A stretch of DNA of 64,000 bases from Gigaspora rosea (GCA_003550325.1 QKWP01000595.1:1-64000); one strand, 5' to 3'; shown: positions 34,610 through 45,570, counted from the stretch's first letter. Notes: generated by a model not told the origin, from the sequence alone. Numbers and translations are program-made.

Positions 34610-35885
34610 CTGTTCATGTGCTGGTCATCCTGGAGGTCGCTATTGCGGTTTTGAATTAGGCTGTACTAATGGTTTTGATGATATATATCAATGTTCTGGC
34701 GCGGATGACGGTGGTATCTGCCACTTCGGTCCTTGCAAGAATGGTTGTCTAGCAGACAGCCCTAACTCTAAATGCCAATAAATATTAGGTGCAAAAAAAA
34801 ATGATTTACAACTTTTATAATTTCGTCTTATTCAGTTGATTTTTTTTTTTTTTTTACTAGAATTTATGCTATTAAAGTATTCAATTAGTTTTTGTTTTAT
34901 TTTATTTTTTTTATTTATGCTAATTTTTTTTATTAAGCATTGTTATTATTTATTATTTGCTCAAATGATTTTAAAAGATATTGTATTCATTTGGGATATC
35001 AAAATTAAAAATAAATGGCGAATTTTTAGGATTTTTTTAAATAGGATTTTTATTATGCTGAATTAAAATCAGGAAACAAAATAAAATTCTCTAATTTTAA
35101 TTTTGAATCAATATTGATTATAAAATTTAAAATAAAAATTTGTCTTTTTCGTATATTCTTGTTATTACTAAGCTATCATATAGGACAAATCAGATTAATT
35201 TAATACTTCAATCCGGATTTATGTTAATTCAACAACAGATCTAGCATCATCCACAAAAAATGCAGTTTACATCATTATTAAAAATCTTGTCAATTTCGGT
35301 TAAGTTTGGATTAGGGTATGCAAGAGGGTTGGAAGTTAGCAAAGTATATAGTAAAATTGCTCAAGGAGTTTTTTATAGAGCACGAAAGGTGGTTTCTTAT
35401 GCAAAGTTTTGAAAAATAAGACTGCTCAATGTTGAATATTAGGTTAACGTCATCCCCTTTCGGTCAGCTGTCCACCCGAAATTAAACAAGCCAATCACAA
35501 TATAGAAAAATTTTAATAATCATGTCTGAATTTGATTTAATAAAGTCTTAAACGGGATAAAATTGCGCAGTTAAGAACAATTATTAATAAAATTTTCTAA
35601 AGAAAGTTGATGTTTACAATGTTTATAAACCCGTACTTCTATTAATGCTTTGATTAATCAACCAATTACAACTCTGATTATAGACTACATGATATTTTAT
35701 TCTCGTTTAAAACCATCAAGATTTTAAATCAGAAGGGTAATGCGGCAGACATCCTTATTGGCTATTCAACCCAATAGCACCCAACATTACCAACCTAAAC
35801 AAAAAATTTACCAAAATTTATCGTGCAATGTATATTAATTTTTCTTTTGCGAATAATCGATTTATACAATCGAGATTTTTACTAA
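34610..35885 (+). repeat. segmental duplication, block 3 (partial)
   Basis: Corresponds to about 32136-33400 of block 1 with many substitutions and indels. Shared landmarks are cgtatatt-ttgttatt, aatcagatta, gctcaaggagtttttt, gtcatcccc, aacgggataaaattg and aatcgattta. It is an older copy than the block 1/block 2 pair. Confidence 0.8.
34611..34781 (+). pseudogene. small secreted cysteine-rich protein, copy 3, 5'-truncated at the assembly join
   Basis: The frame opens CSCAGHPGGRYCGFELGCTN and runs to the stop after SPNSKCQ, matching residues 37-92 of copies 1 and 2. There is one residue change (GADDGG instead of GAGDGG). All cysteines present in this part are kept. The signal peptide and first cysteine are missing because the sequence starts at the single N. 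The gene may therefore be whole in the real genome and only truncated in this assembly. Its 3' flank is clearly diverged from copies 1 and 2, so it is a separate copy and not a repeat of the same reads. Confidence 0.75.
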
Positions 35886-36115
35886 GTAAATCGAATTTCA
35901 TCCACTAAGTTAGTGGAAATGTCATTTTTTAGATACTCTCAAATTTTGATGCAACTTGATTAATTTTTCATTAATCGATTTCGTGTTATATTTTTGGTTC
36001 AAAAATAAATTGAAAATAACGGAATTGCATCAAAATTTGAGAGTATTTAAAAAAGATATTTACAATAACCTAGTGGATGAAATTTTTCTTGCCTAATAGA
36101 AAATCTTGTTTCTAT
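35874..36115. mobile_element. 242-bp palindromic MITE
   Basis: Left aatttcatccactaagtta and gatactctcaaattttgatg are complementary to right taacctagtggatgaaattt and catcaaaatttgagagtatt. The outer ends are gattttt and aaatc. It sits at the end of block 3 homology. No clear target duplication. Confidence 0.65.
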
Positions 36116-37016
36116 AAGTCATTTTTGATGTGCACTGCGTCATTACACCCTATTTATTTTTATTTGTTTGTTTAAATTTTCCCTCTACCTCGTGCCTGAG
36201 CCCAAATATTGACATTAATCTAACATTCAACTTCATGAATAGACTAAGAGATTTTTTAAATAATTAACATTTTTATTGATCTTGACCGTGTTATAACAAA
36301 TTAAGGCTTACTATTTGATAAGCCATAAATTTATGATGTAAATTGCATTTTTTTTCATGGGTGATGCTAGGTCTGTTGGGTTAACCCATTTTTATCATAT
36401 CTGATACAGTCATATGTTAAAAATCCGGATATAAAAAATTATGTCACGTTATATCAGATATCACATAAGGTTTAACTATAGTTTCTCTAACTTAATAAAA
36501 CTAGTTCAGACTCATTAGTCCGAACTATGGCAAGTTATGTTAAATATCCTATATGGATTGCCTATTAGTGGTCTAAGAAAGCTGCCCTCTCAAATTCGAA
36601 GTTCATTCTTCTCTATGTTCGTATCATAAATATATTCAAAAAAAAAACTATATACTTTGTAATATGTTTGGATACCTATTTATTTAATTAAAAATTTTTT
36701 CTTATCTCAAGAAATTATGCACGGACAAATTGTGGAACACCCTCAAAGTCGTAATTTTTCGCATCTCAATCACAGATTTACCTATTTTTGCCGGTAGTAC
36801 ACAAATTTAGGGTTAGGAAGAACGTTAGAACTATAGCCATAGACTGTAGGCCATTGTATGTAAAATTTCGTCACCGGCTTTGTTAATTAGTGCACCAAGG
36901 TCGATTTAAACACTAGTTTTGGTGTATTTTCGTTTTTTCTTCTTAATCAAGTGTTCGGAATTCGTGTCGGGCTGATCCAGAACGATCGATCATTGATTGG
37001 TAGTTGCCTTTTTAGG
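36116..37016. other. intergenic, nothing firm
   Basis: Contains a moderately GC-richer patch (36700-37016) without a reading frame. No family recognised. Confidence 0.4.
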
Positions 37017-37284
37017 GGTCGTCTAAAGCCAGGTGCGTTCATGTGATAGAAAGCAATCAAATCGTAACATTTGATCTTTATGGGTCAGTCCGACGAGACA
37101 AAAACAAAGAAAATTTCCGAAAATAAATAAAATGAGTGTCTAAACCTGTCTAGAAGCATTAATAAAAAATTTCAGGAATACAATTTTACTTATAAGACAA
37201 GTCTAGCCCTAACTCTTAACTAACCCTTACCCTAATTTTAATTAAATAATCATATCATATAAACGCACCTAGCTTTAGCCATCC
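37017..37284. mobile_element. 268-bp MITE with TCTAAAGCCAGGTGCGTT ends
   Basis: Left ggtcgtctaaagccaggtgc plus gttcatgtgata is complementary with a few mismatches to right tatcatataaacgcacctag plus ctttagccatcc. Flanking ttttagg occurs on both sides at slightly different distances, so the exact ends are uncertain. Confidence 0.65.
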
Positions 37285-37877
37285 TCTTTTAGGTGTTTGT
37301 ATTATATATTACCGGCACAAACTAGCTTAGATCTTAGATCATATGATTTTTTAAAAAATAATAGATTTAACAAAAAATTTTTGAGTGAAAATTCATCCTT
37401 TTCTAATATTATAAAATTACAAAATAATGGTATTGATAAGATATAATGTTGTAATACAGTATTAGGGAGGTTAGTGTAATATGAAATGTTATTTAAGAGA
37501 ACATGCATTTACAGAATATAGAATGTGCATTTAGCACTAATAACATCTTATAGAAAAGAAAAACGGTGCATTTAGAGAGGTATTGCATTTATAGAGGTTG
37601 CATTTATAGAGGTCAACTGTAGTATAAAAACCTCGATAGAGTATCAGAGTTAGTTGAAGTAGATAATTGTGGTAAAACAAAATTTGATCAAAAAGAAGAA
37701 GTTAGGAAAGTAATTGTAAAACGTTAGTTAAAAGTGATGATGAAAAAATGAAATAAATAATAAATACAACCAAAAGTACTTTTAAAAGGAGAAGCCTTAT
37801 GCAATGCTTGTATAAAATAGAATAAAAGAGTCATTGAATTTTGGATGACTCTTAGCAAGGCAAAAACATTGATTCAA
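37285..37877. other. intergenic, nothing recognised
   Basis: The frame at 37302-37508 is AT-rich and has no motif. Confidence 0.4.
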
Positions 37878-38122
37878 ATGAAATCTGCTAGAGCAATACT
37901 TAGTAATAAAGACAGAATAGTGAATAAAAATAAGGCCTTCAATTATTATTAGAAAGCAGTAGATATGGAGGATTTTAACAGACTATACAGCATTGTATAT
38001 TGTTACCAAAATGGATTTGGGATTGATAAAGATAAACACAAAGTATTCAAGTATTATAAAATATTATCTAATACTTGTAGTGCCAACGAAACATTTATAG
38101 TTTGTAATTGTTACCATAATAA
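37878..38122 (+). pseudogene. Sel1-repeat protein pseudogene, cut by a MITE
   Basis: The reading frame from ATG 37878 gives NKNKAFNYY, an in-frame TAG, KAVDMEDFNRLYSIVYCYQN, GFGIDKDKHKVFKYYKILSN and then ETFIVCNCYHN. The repeat core CYQNG-G-x-D-K-D-x-x-K-x-F-x-Y-Y-K is the Sel1-like (TPR-related) repeat, which in these fungi often follows a protein-kinase domain and serves as a scaffold. About one and a half repeats remain. A 162-bp MITE at 38123-38284 interrupts the last repeat and supplies the terminal stop. The upstream part before 37878 is too decayed to read. Confidence 0.7.
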
Positions 38123-38284
38123 GGGCACTGACATTTATTGGATAATATTTTAGGGGGTGAGGGGTCAAGCCAAATCTTACCTTATATAAAAATTTTAGCA
38201 AATTAAATTTGACGAAATTTTATTACGTGAGGGTGGGGTAAGCATCTATAGTAAATAGATATTAGGTAATAAATGTCAATGCCC
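38123..38284. mobile_element. 162-bp MITE with TAATAA duplication
   Basis: Ends gggcactgacatttatt and aataaatgtcaatgccc are inverted with one mismatch. The exact 6-bp TAATAA flanks both sides (38117-38122 and 38285-38290). Inserted into the Sel1 pseudogene. Confidence 0.8.
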
Positions 38285-38627
38285 TAATAAAGATTTCAAT
38301 ATACTGTATATCCTTGAAACTTACTCTTAGAATAGTACAAGCAAGGAAGAAATAGAAGTATTTGATTGGGAGTTAAAACCTATCAAAGTTGCATACTCCA
38401 AAATGAAAGACCTTGAAGGTCTCAATGATAACTATCAACAAAGCTATACATTCATATAAACTATATAAAATCAAAGTAAAAAATACATTTGTAAACCATA
38501 GTGTATAGATTGGAAGTTCAATTAAAGAATCAATAATAAGAGTCAGAAAGAATAATAATAAGAACAAAAATATTAGTAACATCATAATGTATAAAATAAG
38601 CAACAAAGAAAAAAAGCGTGTTAGTAA
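38285..38627. other. possible continuation of the Sel1 relic
   Basis: A-rich sequence with no recognisable Sel1 unit. It may be intron or decayed coding sequence. Confidence 0.35.
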
Positions 38628-39589
38628 GGGTGCTTTTAGAAATTATGTAATTTTGGGGTTGGTGGGTGGGTGGGGTTCCCAAAATATTGGGTCATAATTC
38701 TGGTCAACATTTATAATTCTGACCAAAGTATAAAATTATAAATTATTAATAACTTTTGATCTACTGGACCAATTCAGATGATTTAACTACCAAAATACTT
38801 GTCTCAATGAGATGATTCTAACAAGTCCAAAATTATTAAAATCTAATTACAGGGTTCCAAGATCATTCAACTTTTGTGTAATTTTAATAGTGATTTTTTG
38901 AATCACTAAGTAAATTTCTTTAACATTGAATAACTTTTGATCCATTGATCCATTCTGAATGATTTAACTACCAAAATGTTCATTTTAGTGAGATGATTCT
39001 AACAAGACTAAAATCACTAAATTCCAATTACAAAATCCCAAGAAGATGAAGTGAAGATTTGTATTGTTAGACAATTATTTAATCAAATTGGTTATATATA
39101 CAGTAGAACAATTTGATTAAATAATTGTCTAACAATACAAATCTTTATTGATCTTGAGATTCTGTAATTGGAATTTAGCAATTTTGGGCTTATTAGAATC
39201 ATCTCACTGAGTTGAACATTTTTGGTAGTTAAATCATCCAAAACAGGTTAGTAGATCAAAAGTATTCAATATTAAAAAAATTTACTTAGTGATTCAAAAA
39301 ATCACTATTAAAATTACACAAGTATTGAATGATCTTGGAACCCTGTTATTAGATTTTAATGATTTTGAGCTTGTTAGAATCATCTCATCGAGATGAGCAT
39401 TTTGGTAGTTAAATCACACAAAACAAACCAGTAGATCAAAAGTTATTAGCAATTCCAGAAATTGTAGCATATAAATTTTTTTACAAAATATAATATTTGA
39501 TTGGCTAATAGAGTATCAGGTATGGGTAGGTGGGGTAAAATTTTGAAATTTACTAGTAACAAAAAATTACATAATTTCTGGAAGCCCCT
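38628..39589. mobile_element. 962-bp fold-back element
   Basis: The two arms of about 460 bp mirror each other around 39093-39112. Ends are agggtgcttttagaaattat and ataatttctggaagcccct. Further complementary pairs include gttagacaattatttaatca against tgattaaataattgtctaac, and tagaatcatctca against tgagatgattcta. Within each arm the taactaccaaaat-type segment occurs twice, so the arm itself is a duplicated unit. No coding capacity and no clear target duplication. Confidence 0.8.
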
Positions 39590-39599
39590 AACTATAGAA

Positions 39600-40092
39600 A
39601 ATACTATTTTAGTCAATGTTTCAAATATTTACTAACCAGCAAGTTCTTTATTCAGATTTTACCCTGAAGAAGATGCTCATCTAATCCTTACTGCCACTCT
39701 AAAAAACATTATGAACAAGTAACCCTTCTATCCCAATCCCTTACCTAATACATTTTTTGGCTTATTGAATAACAATTTTGTTGCATTACTAAACAGAGTC
39801 AAACTTTAGTTCAAGCAAAAATGGGAAAAAACCATTTACTTACAGATTTCACAGGGGCTCAATTCCAAGAAAAGGCATATATAATGGATTAAAATTGTGA
39901 CTTCGAATTTTTTTATTTTTTTTTTATGTAAATTTTATTTTTTATTTTATTCGTTTATGAGCTATCTGTATGTTGTAATGCGCTAGAGTTATTGTGATCC
40001 TAAAATAAGTCAAATTAGTAATTCTTAAGAAAATAATTAGTTATACAAATAAGGGTACTACATGTGATGGGGAAAGCCAATGCATTTAATTT
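39600..40092 (+). other. possible decayed coding fragment
   Basis: A frame around 39650-39720 reads FRFYPEEDAHLILTATLKNI, unlike typical AT-rich noise. It is followed by stops and a second plausible stretch (FFGLLNNNFVALLNRVKL). No family recognised. Confidence 0.25.
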
Positions 40093-40190
40093 TGTGCTGA
40101 CACTAAAACTATAGTACTGACACTAAATTTATAGTACAAATGCTAAAATTTCTGCATAGACACCAAATTATTAGCTTGAATGCTAATTTT
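40093..40190 (+). repeat. ~22-bp minisatellite split by a MITE
   Basis: Units like ctgacactaaatttatagta recur four to five times with growing divergence. A further unit-like segment (tttatagtgtagacgctgta) lies just beyond the MITE at 40519-40545. Confidence 0.65.
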
Positions 40191-40194
40191 ATAG

Positions 40195-40518
40195 CAGTGT
40201 ATAAAATCTGAAAAAATTTTTGTGCATACATGCACATAAGGAAAATTTTTTGTGCAGATCACAAAAATTTTTGTGCACTATATAGTAAATTATATAATAA
40301 AATCAAGTATAAAACCAGTTCTATTTATATTGATATATTACAAATTTTTTGTGCACAGAATTGTGCACTATTATTGTTTATATATATAAATTGTGCATAT
40401 TTGTGCACTATATCAGTTTTTTGATGTGCACATGTGCACATCTATCTATTTTAAAATTTGTGCACACCAAAATAAAATTGTGCACATGTGCACATTGTGC
40501 TATGAATTTTATACACTG
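40195..40518. mobile_element. 324-bp hAT MITE
   Basis: Ends cagtgtataaaat and attttatacactg. Flanks are ttttatag (40187-40194) and atttatag (40519-40526), a 7/8 match. The interior is packed with TGTGCACA-type words, as in the subterminal parts of 6567-7755. The frames at 40230-40590 come from these words. Confidence 0.8.
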
Positions 40519-40526
40519 ATTTATAG

Positions 40527-41877
40527 TGTAGACGCTGTAGAAATTATAATGTATATAAGACCTCTAAAAAAAATTAATAAAGCGATATAAGTTTTGACAT
40601 TCAATTTAAATGCAATAATAATAAAAGTAAAACTCTTATCGTTTGAATTCGACTTTAACCTTAATAAACCTTGCGAGACTCAATTCGACAGACTGAATTG
40701 ACTTGTAACTTCGTATGGGCTTATTATAACTCGAATTCTGTGTGAAGAGTTTTGTTAATTCTTTTAAATTACTCACGTGACTCCAGTTACGTTTGAACTT
40801 TTTATAACCCTCCTGTGTCTAATTACCCTGATTTTATCTGATCATCCACCCGAATCAAGGATACTTTTACATACCGCCTTCATCTATTTATCCCCTCATC
40901 CCCTAATCGGTTGGAGCTTTAATTGGTACTATTGTCTATATTGTTTTACCGCTCTCCCAACTCAACTATTACACCAGTATGAGTTAGAAGTTTAATTTTG
41001 TTTCATTAAAAGTAAAAATCATAAAAACTACAATACTAACTCAACATTAACCACTGTATGTACTGCATTAAGAAATAATTTCTGTTGCAGAATTCTATAC
41101 AGTAAGGGAGCCGGTGGCGCCCCACAAACCCTTGTAAGGAAATGAAAATATATGTATGTAATAACAAATAAAGGTAGGTAAGCCTCATGGTCTCGAAATA
41201 AACAATATCTTTTTTTGATAGAGGAATATGAAATTTTTAAAATATTAAAAAAAACTTAAAAGCTTTGAAATTATTTCACATAATAAATAGTATTATTAAG
41301 ATTTTGAATAGATAAATATTTTACAAAACCTATTAAAACATAATAATAAATAATCTTTAATTGTATACATTACGCACCGCAAAGTGTATCATAAAAATAG
41401 TTGTGCAATACAATCGCACAAAACTAGAATGAAAGCATAAATTTCAGGTCGGATAATGAAATGCCTATATAGGAAAATACGGCTAACTTTTATTAAAGCT
41501 AAAATTAGTTTATGGCAATTTTTTGTTTACGTAATTTTATATTATGAATAATTTTAATCAGCTAATTGATTTATTTACATCTGCCAACAAACTTCCGCTT
41601 ATGAATATATGGAAATATGGTTAATTTCGTTTAAGCACATTTTAAATTCTACAGATAGGTAAAATTCTATTGATTTCGAACAGTTATCATTATCCATTTT
41701 ATTATTTAAATTTAGTAATAAATTAATAAATCGCATCTCTAGTTTGTTACACATCTTAACCTTAAATCATTGACGCATGTAAACTTATTTGGTATCACTT
41801 GACAATGATATCGTGATTAGATAATGATGACTTTTGAATTATGATTATAAATTGCCACTTGGCAGCAGCTAATAAAT
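40527..41877. other. no recognised gene
   Basis: A plus frame at 40777-40995 (72 codons) is hydrophobic and sits in slightly GC-richer DNA, but has no motif. gagccggtggcgccccac near 41108 is a short GC-rich patch. A degenerate inverted copy of the 3751-type end is at 41398-41432. Confidence 0.4.
41398..41432 (-). repeat. degenerate CGTTCCTGGT-end copy
   Basis: Reverse complement cattctagttttgtgcgatt then gtattgcacaacta follows the layout of the 3751-element right end. Confidence 0.45.
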
Positions 41878-42067
41878 GTCGCGGCTGAAGCTTGAACCGG
41901 AAATCAGGGACCTCGATTTAAAAATATAAGTCCTACTGAAATCTACTTATACCCTTTTATTATCTAAAACCTAATCTAACAATTTAAAAGAAGTTAAAAA
42001 AATGCACTCAAAAAATTTCTAAAAATTTTATATTAAAATATTTAAAATTTCAAGCTTCAGCCACAAC
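41878..42067. mobile_element. 190-bp MITE with GGCTGAAGCTTGAA ends
   Basis: Left gtcgcggctgaagcttgaa and right ttcaagcttcagccacaac are inverted repeats with two mismatches. The outer GTTGTGGCTGAAG resembles the end GTTGTGACTGAAG of the 27505 MITE, suggesting one family. Flanks are AT-rich and an exact duplication cannot be set. Confidence 0.7.
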
Positions 42068-42175
42068 AATAATTGTTTAGTTGAGCAAAATTACGTATCA
42101 CTATTTAACGCTTCGTTCAATATTGTTATACATGTTATTCATATGATTCGTAAAAGTCTTAATAATTAAGTCACT

Positions 42176-42562
42176 ATGAAGTTATCTAATTTTTTTTATA
42201 ATGCCGTGACACAATATTTATTTTTGATATCATTTTGGTTACTCATAAAAACAACGAAATCAGTTTTTACCTAAACAGAGAGCATGAGCTCTTCTCTTGT
42301 AACAGACATTAAAACTTATAAAAACAACACAATTCTTGTTCGAATTATAAGGCTTGATTCAACACAAACAAATAACGATTGTTTAACACTTCATGGATTA
42401 AGCTTAGAACAAACATTAAATATAAGGGTTATTCATTCGAATGGACCAACTATTGAAATTAATTGCGATTTAAATATACATCCTATAAATTACTGCCTGT
42501 TTAAAAACGAAGTGAACCCTATTTAAATATATCCTTTACAGAATTCGTTTATTTTAATAACT
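42176..42562 (+). pseudogene. N-terminal fragment paralogous to the 19437 gene
   Basis: From ATG 42176 the frame reads MKLSNFFYNAVTQYLFLISF, a good signal-peptide-like start. A stop codon follows, then SMSSSLVTDIKTYKNNTILV, LNIRVIHSNGPTIEINCDLN, INYCLFKNEVNPI, a stop, and IYPLQNSFILIT. This parallels 19600-19850 of the other gene (DIKHYQDNTAVLRI, LMLRVIQTNGSVIPINLD, INYCLVNDKSPINIYPLFDQ). It ends at about 42562 where OTU-like sequence begins, so the rest of the gene was lost at a recombination or insertion breakpoint. Two in-frame stops and truncation make it non-functional. Confidence 0.75.
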
Positions 42563-42564
42563 TT

Positions 42565-42786
42565 ATGAAGAGAAATAGCAAAATGTCAAAAGCTTTATGA
42601 AGTCTTTGTCAACCAGGAAGTAAGATATGTATGCTAACGAACTTGGAAAAGAAATTGAGAAATTGATCAGTTTTTTTGACATATATTGAGCTTTAGTGTT
42701 CCCAAGAGTACTGTTTTTATGTGTCAGAGTGCAGTTAGCATCTGATGCATTTAATGTGCCAATAGCGGTATTTAGTGCGGATACTA
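42565..42786 (+). pseudogene. OTU-like pseudogene, copy 2, left part
   Basis: Matches 28980-29191 of copy 1. It preserves MAKCQKLYE-like sequence in degraded form and QLASDAFNVPIAVFSADT in the 42696 frame. The catalytic GDGHC segment is absent because block 2 begins downstream of it. The pogo-type element is inserted directly after, and the matching right part resumes at 46213-46400. Confidence 0.65.
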
Positions 42787-43289
42787 AGGTAAGAATAGCT
42801 AATTTGACACAGCTAATCTTATCAATAGCAAGTCGTTATAGAATTAGTATAAAAACGAGCAAGTTTTGGCTAAATTTGTATATTTCAACTTAAAAACGTG
42901 TTTATTTAAAAAAATTTTTTAAAGCAAAAAAAAATTTTTCTTATTTTAGTATATGGGCTTTTCAAAATCGAGATTATGATTAGGAAACCCTACTATATAT
43001 GTAAAAAGACCTTTGAAATAATGAGTTAATAAAAGAGCACCAAACGCGCCCTTGGATATACTACCAAGGAAATTTCAAAAAAAAATCGAAATTATTAAGA
43101 AATCGCCCTAATTTGACACAACTACAATAAAGGGATTAATTTTACATTTTATCTTTCCCAAGTTGCTTTAAATTCTTAATACATTGTTTTTCTGCCCTTA
43201 TATGTTCGCATTTTCCTTTTTTGCCTCCAGGCTTCCTCCTTCTGTGCCTTTTCAGCCTCATGTGCTGTCTATTTTTGGATTGTTATTTC

Positions 43290-45097
43290 TTTTTAATATT
43301 GTTTCTCATTGGCGATCTCTTCTGCCTTCTTATCTGCTTCCCTTAATTGTTCTAATGATCTTTCATTTGTTAGAAGCTGGGTGAAAGGCATTGTTTTTCT
43401 CTTTTTCCGTTTTGAAGGTTCAGAGTCAGTTTGCTCCTTACCAATCTCTGAATCTTCAGTTTGTGAATTATGGACCAAAGGATATTTAAATATTAGTCAC
43501 AAAGGGCTTGTACTAGGGGTTTTAAGGGTCTCAACCTCTTCTTTAAGTTGTTCAACTCTTTCATTTAACAACTTAAGATCTGATATTAGCTTTTTTTTTT
43601 ATAGGATTAGCCTTGGTAAGGCATTATGACGTTGAACAAGCTTCAAAGAAGACGATTGTGATGATGATTGTGATGAAGACAATGATTGTGAAGATGACAA
43701 CGATTGTAAAAAAGATGGTTGTGGTAATGAGGAAAAAGATAAAGAAGAAGAAAGTAAAGAGAAAGAAGAGGAAGAGGAAGAAGGTTGCTATTCAGAAATA
43801 TAGATACATTCTGTTGCTAATGAGGGATCTAGATAGTCAGTGTCAATTGCACTAGGGTTGAATGGCCAAATTCCTGTAGTTTTGAATGCATTGCTATTGC
43901 CATGAGCATATAAGTTGCAATATAGAATAGCTCCAACACTTTAGCAAATGTATACTTAATTACATGTTTACCATTGCTACTAATTCGAAGCCTTTCACAC
44001 TTTTTATCATAGGACTTTTTTAATGTAGCAAATAGTAATTCAGCTGGCTGTAACACGTGAGTAGTATGAGGAAGGAGAGTATAAAAAAGGATATCATGCT
44101 CGTAGCAAAAATTAATACTAGTGTAATTGACATAACTTTTATGCCCGTCTAGTATTAGCAACACAGGATGTACGGGTGGGACAGAACTATTAAAATGCTC
44201 AATATATTTCTGAAACAGGCTTTCTCACATGTATCCTGTCTTAGTGAATCCAATAACAGAACCTGCAGTGGATATACTTAGAAGACCTTGGATCATTTTT
44301 TCTCTTGAATATGAACAATGGTAGGATATATGTTCCTGCAGCTGAAATGTTTGGGCATACAGAAATATGCTTATGGGAACTGCTATACGAAACCTGACAA
44401 ACTTGGCACACTCCCTTTTTGGCTATAATTTTTTTAACTCTAGGTTCAATTAGAAATCCCGTTTCATCCTAAAAAAAAAAAATAAAAAAAATAAAATGAT
44501 AAAATAAAATAAAGCCAAAAGAAGGACCATGTTCCAAATTTGATTTGCAGTAAGTGAATACTCTTGGATGATTTTTGGAGTTTATCGAAGTGATCCTTAA
44601 CAATTATAGGTTTGCTTTTGTATGTGAGCTTCATTTAGGGTTTGTGGAACACGAATGAAAGTTCAGAATGATCCCTCATGAAGTGTTGCCACCATTTTTG
44701 TCCCAGCTCTTTTTCACTAAAAGGATTGGATCACCTTTTCTAATAAACAATATCAATTACACACTGGTTTATACCAGACCTTGTCAACCCAAAGCTGAGC
44801 TTCTGCATGTTCAAGCAGTAGCCACAAGCTGTTCTTCTTCATGGGTTGTTAAAATTTTAGCATGGCCAGGACAAGTAGAGGACCATCATTTTTGATGCCA
44901 TGTCTAAGAGTAGCTTCAGAAAGATCATAACCTCGCACAATACTTCTGACACTGGGAACTTTGGGAACTTTGGGATCATTTGATGCATTCTTTATTGCCT
45001 TAAGGGCATTACTAATGGTGTTACTTCTGGTATTATAATCACTGTATTTGCTTATTATTTTATTAAAAATTTTTTGTAATAAATTGTTACTTTTCAC
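43290..45097 (-). pseudogene. pogo/Tigger-type transposase, decayed
   Basis: Catalyses cut-and-paste transposition when intact. Minus-strand pieces appear in the expected order. A Psq-like HTH (SVRSIVRGYDLSEATLRHGI, 44849-45097) comes first, then WWQHFMRDHSELSF (about 44690, CENP-B-type second HTH). Next is DETGFLIEPRVKKI (about 44455, first catalytic Asp), then LLILDGHKSY (44135-44164, second Asp) and PHTTHVLQPAELLFATLKKS (about 44040-44100). In that last segment pogo proteins usually have LQPLD; here the acidic residue is Glu. A basic, charged C-terminal tail (PSKRKKRKTMPFTQLLTNER) lies at 43293-43478. Several stops and frame changes separate the pieces. The (ATTGTGATGA)-like repeat at 43640-43790 expanded within the tail region. 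Confidence 0.75.
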
Positions 45098-45449
45098 TTC
45101 AATAGCATTTTAATTTTTTTACTGCTATTAAGTGTAATAGTTTTATTTTGTCAAAGAAGGGTTTTGAGATTTCAATATGGCATTACATAATTTTATCTGT
45201 AAATATTTACAATCGATCGAATTTCACATTTTTTTTTTCAGGTATGGTTGCGAAATTTAGTGCCATTTAAATATGAATACATACTGTATTAAACAAAAAA
45301 TGGCTCAATCAATACAATTTTAAAAGGATTATTGATTGAGTTATATATTAATATCAGTTTATTTGGTTTGAAAAACTAATTTAATGTGTCGTGACTACTT
45401 TTTGCCAAGTGAGAAAATCAATGCAAATCAATGCAGATCAAATAAATAG

Positions 45450-45570
45450 TGATATTTTGTGTTACAGTGATCGGATTTGTGTGATTTTGGTACTGTTCGA
45501 CTCGTCTTAATTAGATGAGTCAAATAGTACTGAAATCACATAATCTGATCACTAGAGCACGAGAAATCGT
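45450..45570. mobile_element. palindromic MITE, copy C
   Basis: gtgatcggatttgtgtgatt with ttggtactgttcgactcgtc at the left mirrors gatgagtcaaatagtactga with aatcacataatctgatcac at the right. Same family as 1204, 1398 and 45634. Confidence 0.75.

Noticed and set aside
40230-40590. Two overlapping frames rich in Cys, Ala and His
   Set aside because: Made by TGTGCACA-rich arms of a hAT MITE; not protein coding.
40777-40995. 72-codon plus frame with hydrophobic composition
   Set aside because: No motif, no homologue in the window and no supporting signals; possible but unsupported.
43613-43855. 80-codon frame rich in Met, Lys and Val
   Set aside because: Antisense of the charged, repetitive tail of the pogo-type transposase relic.
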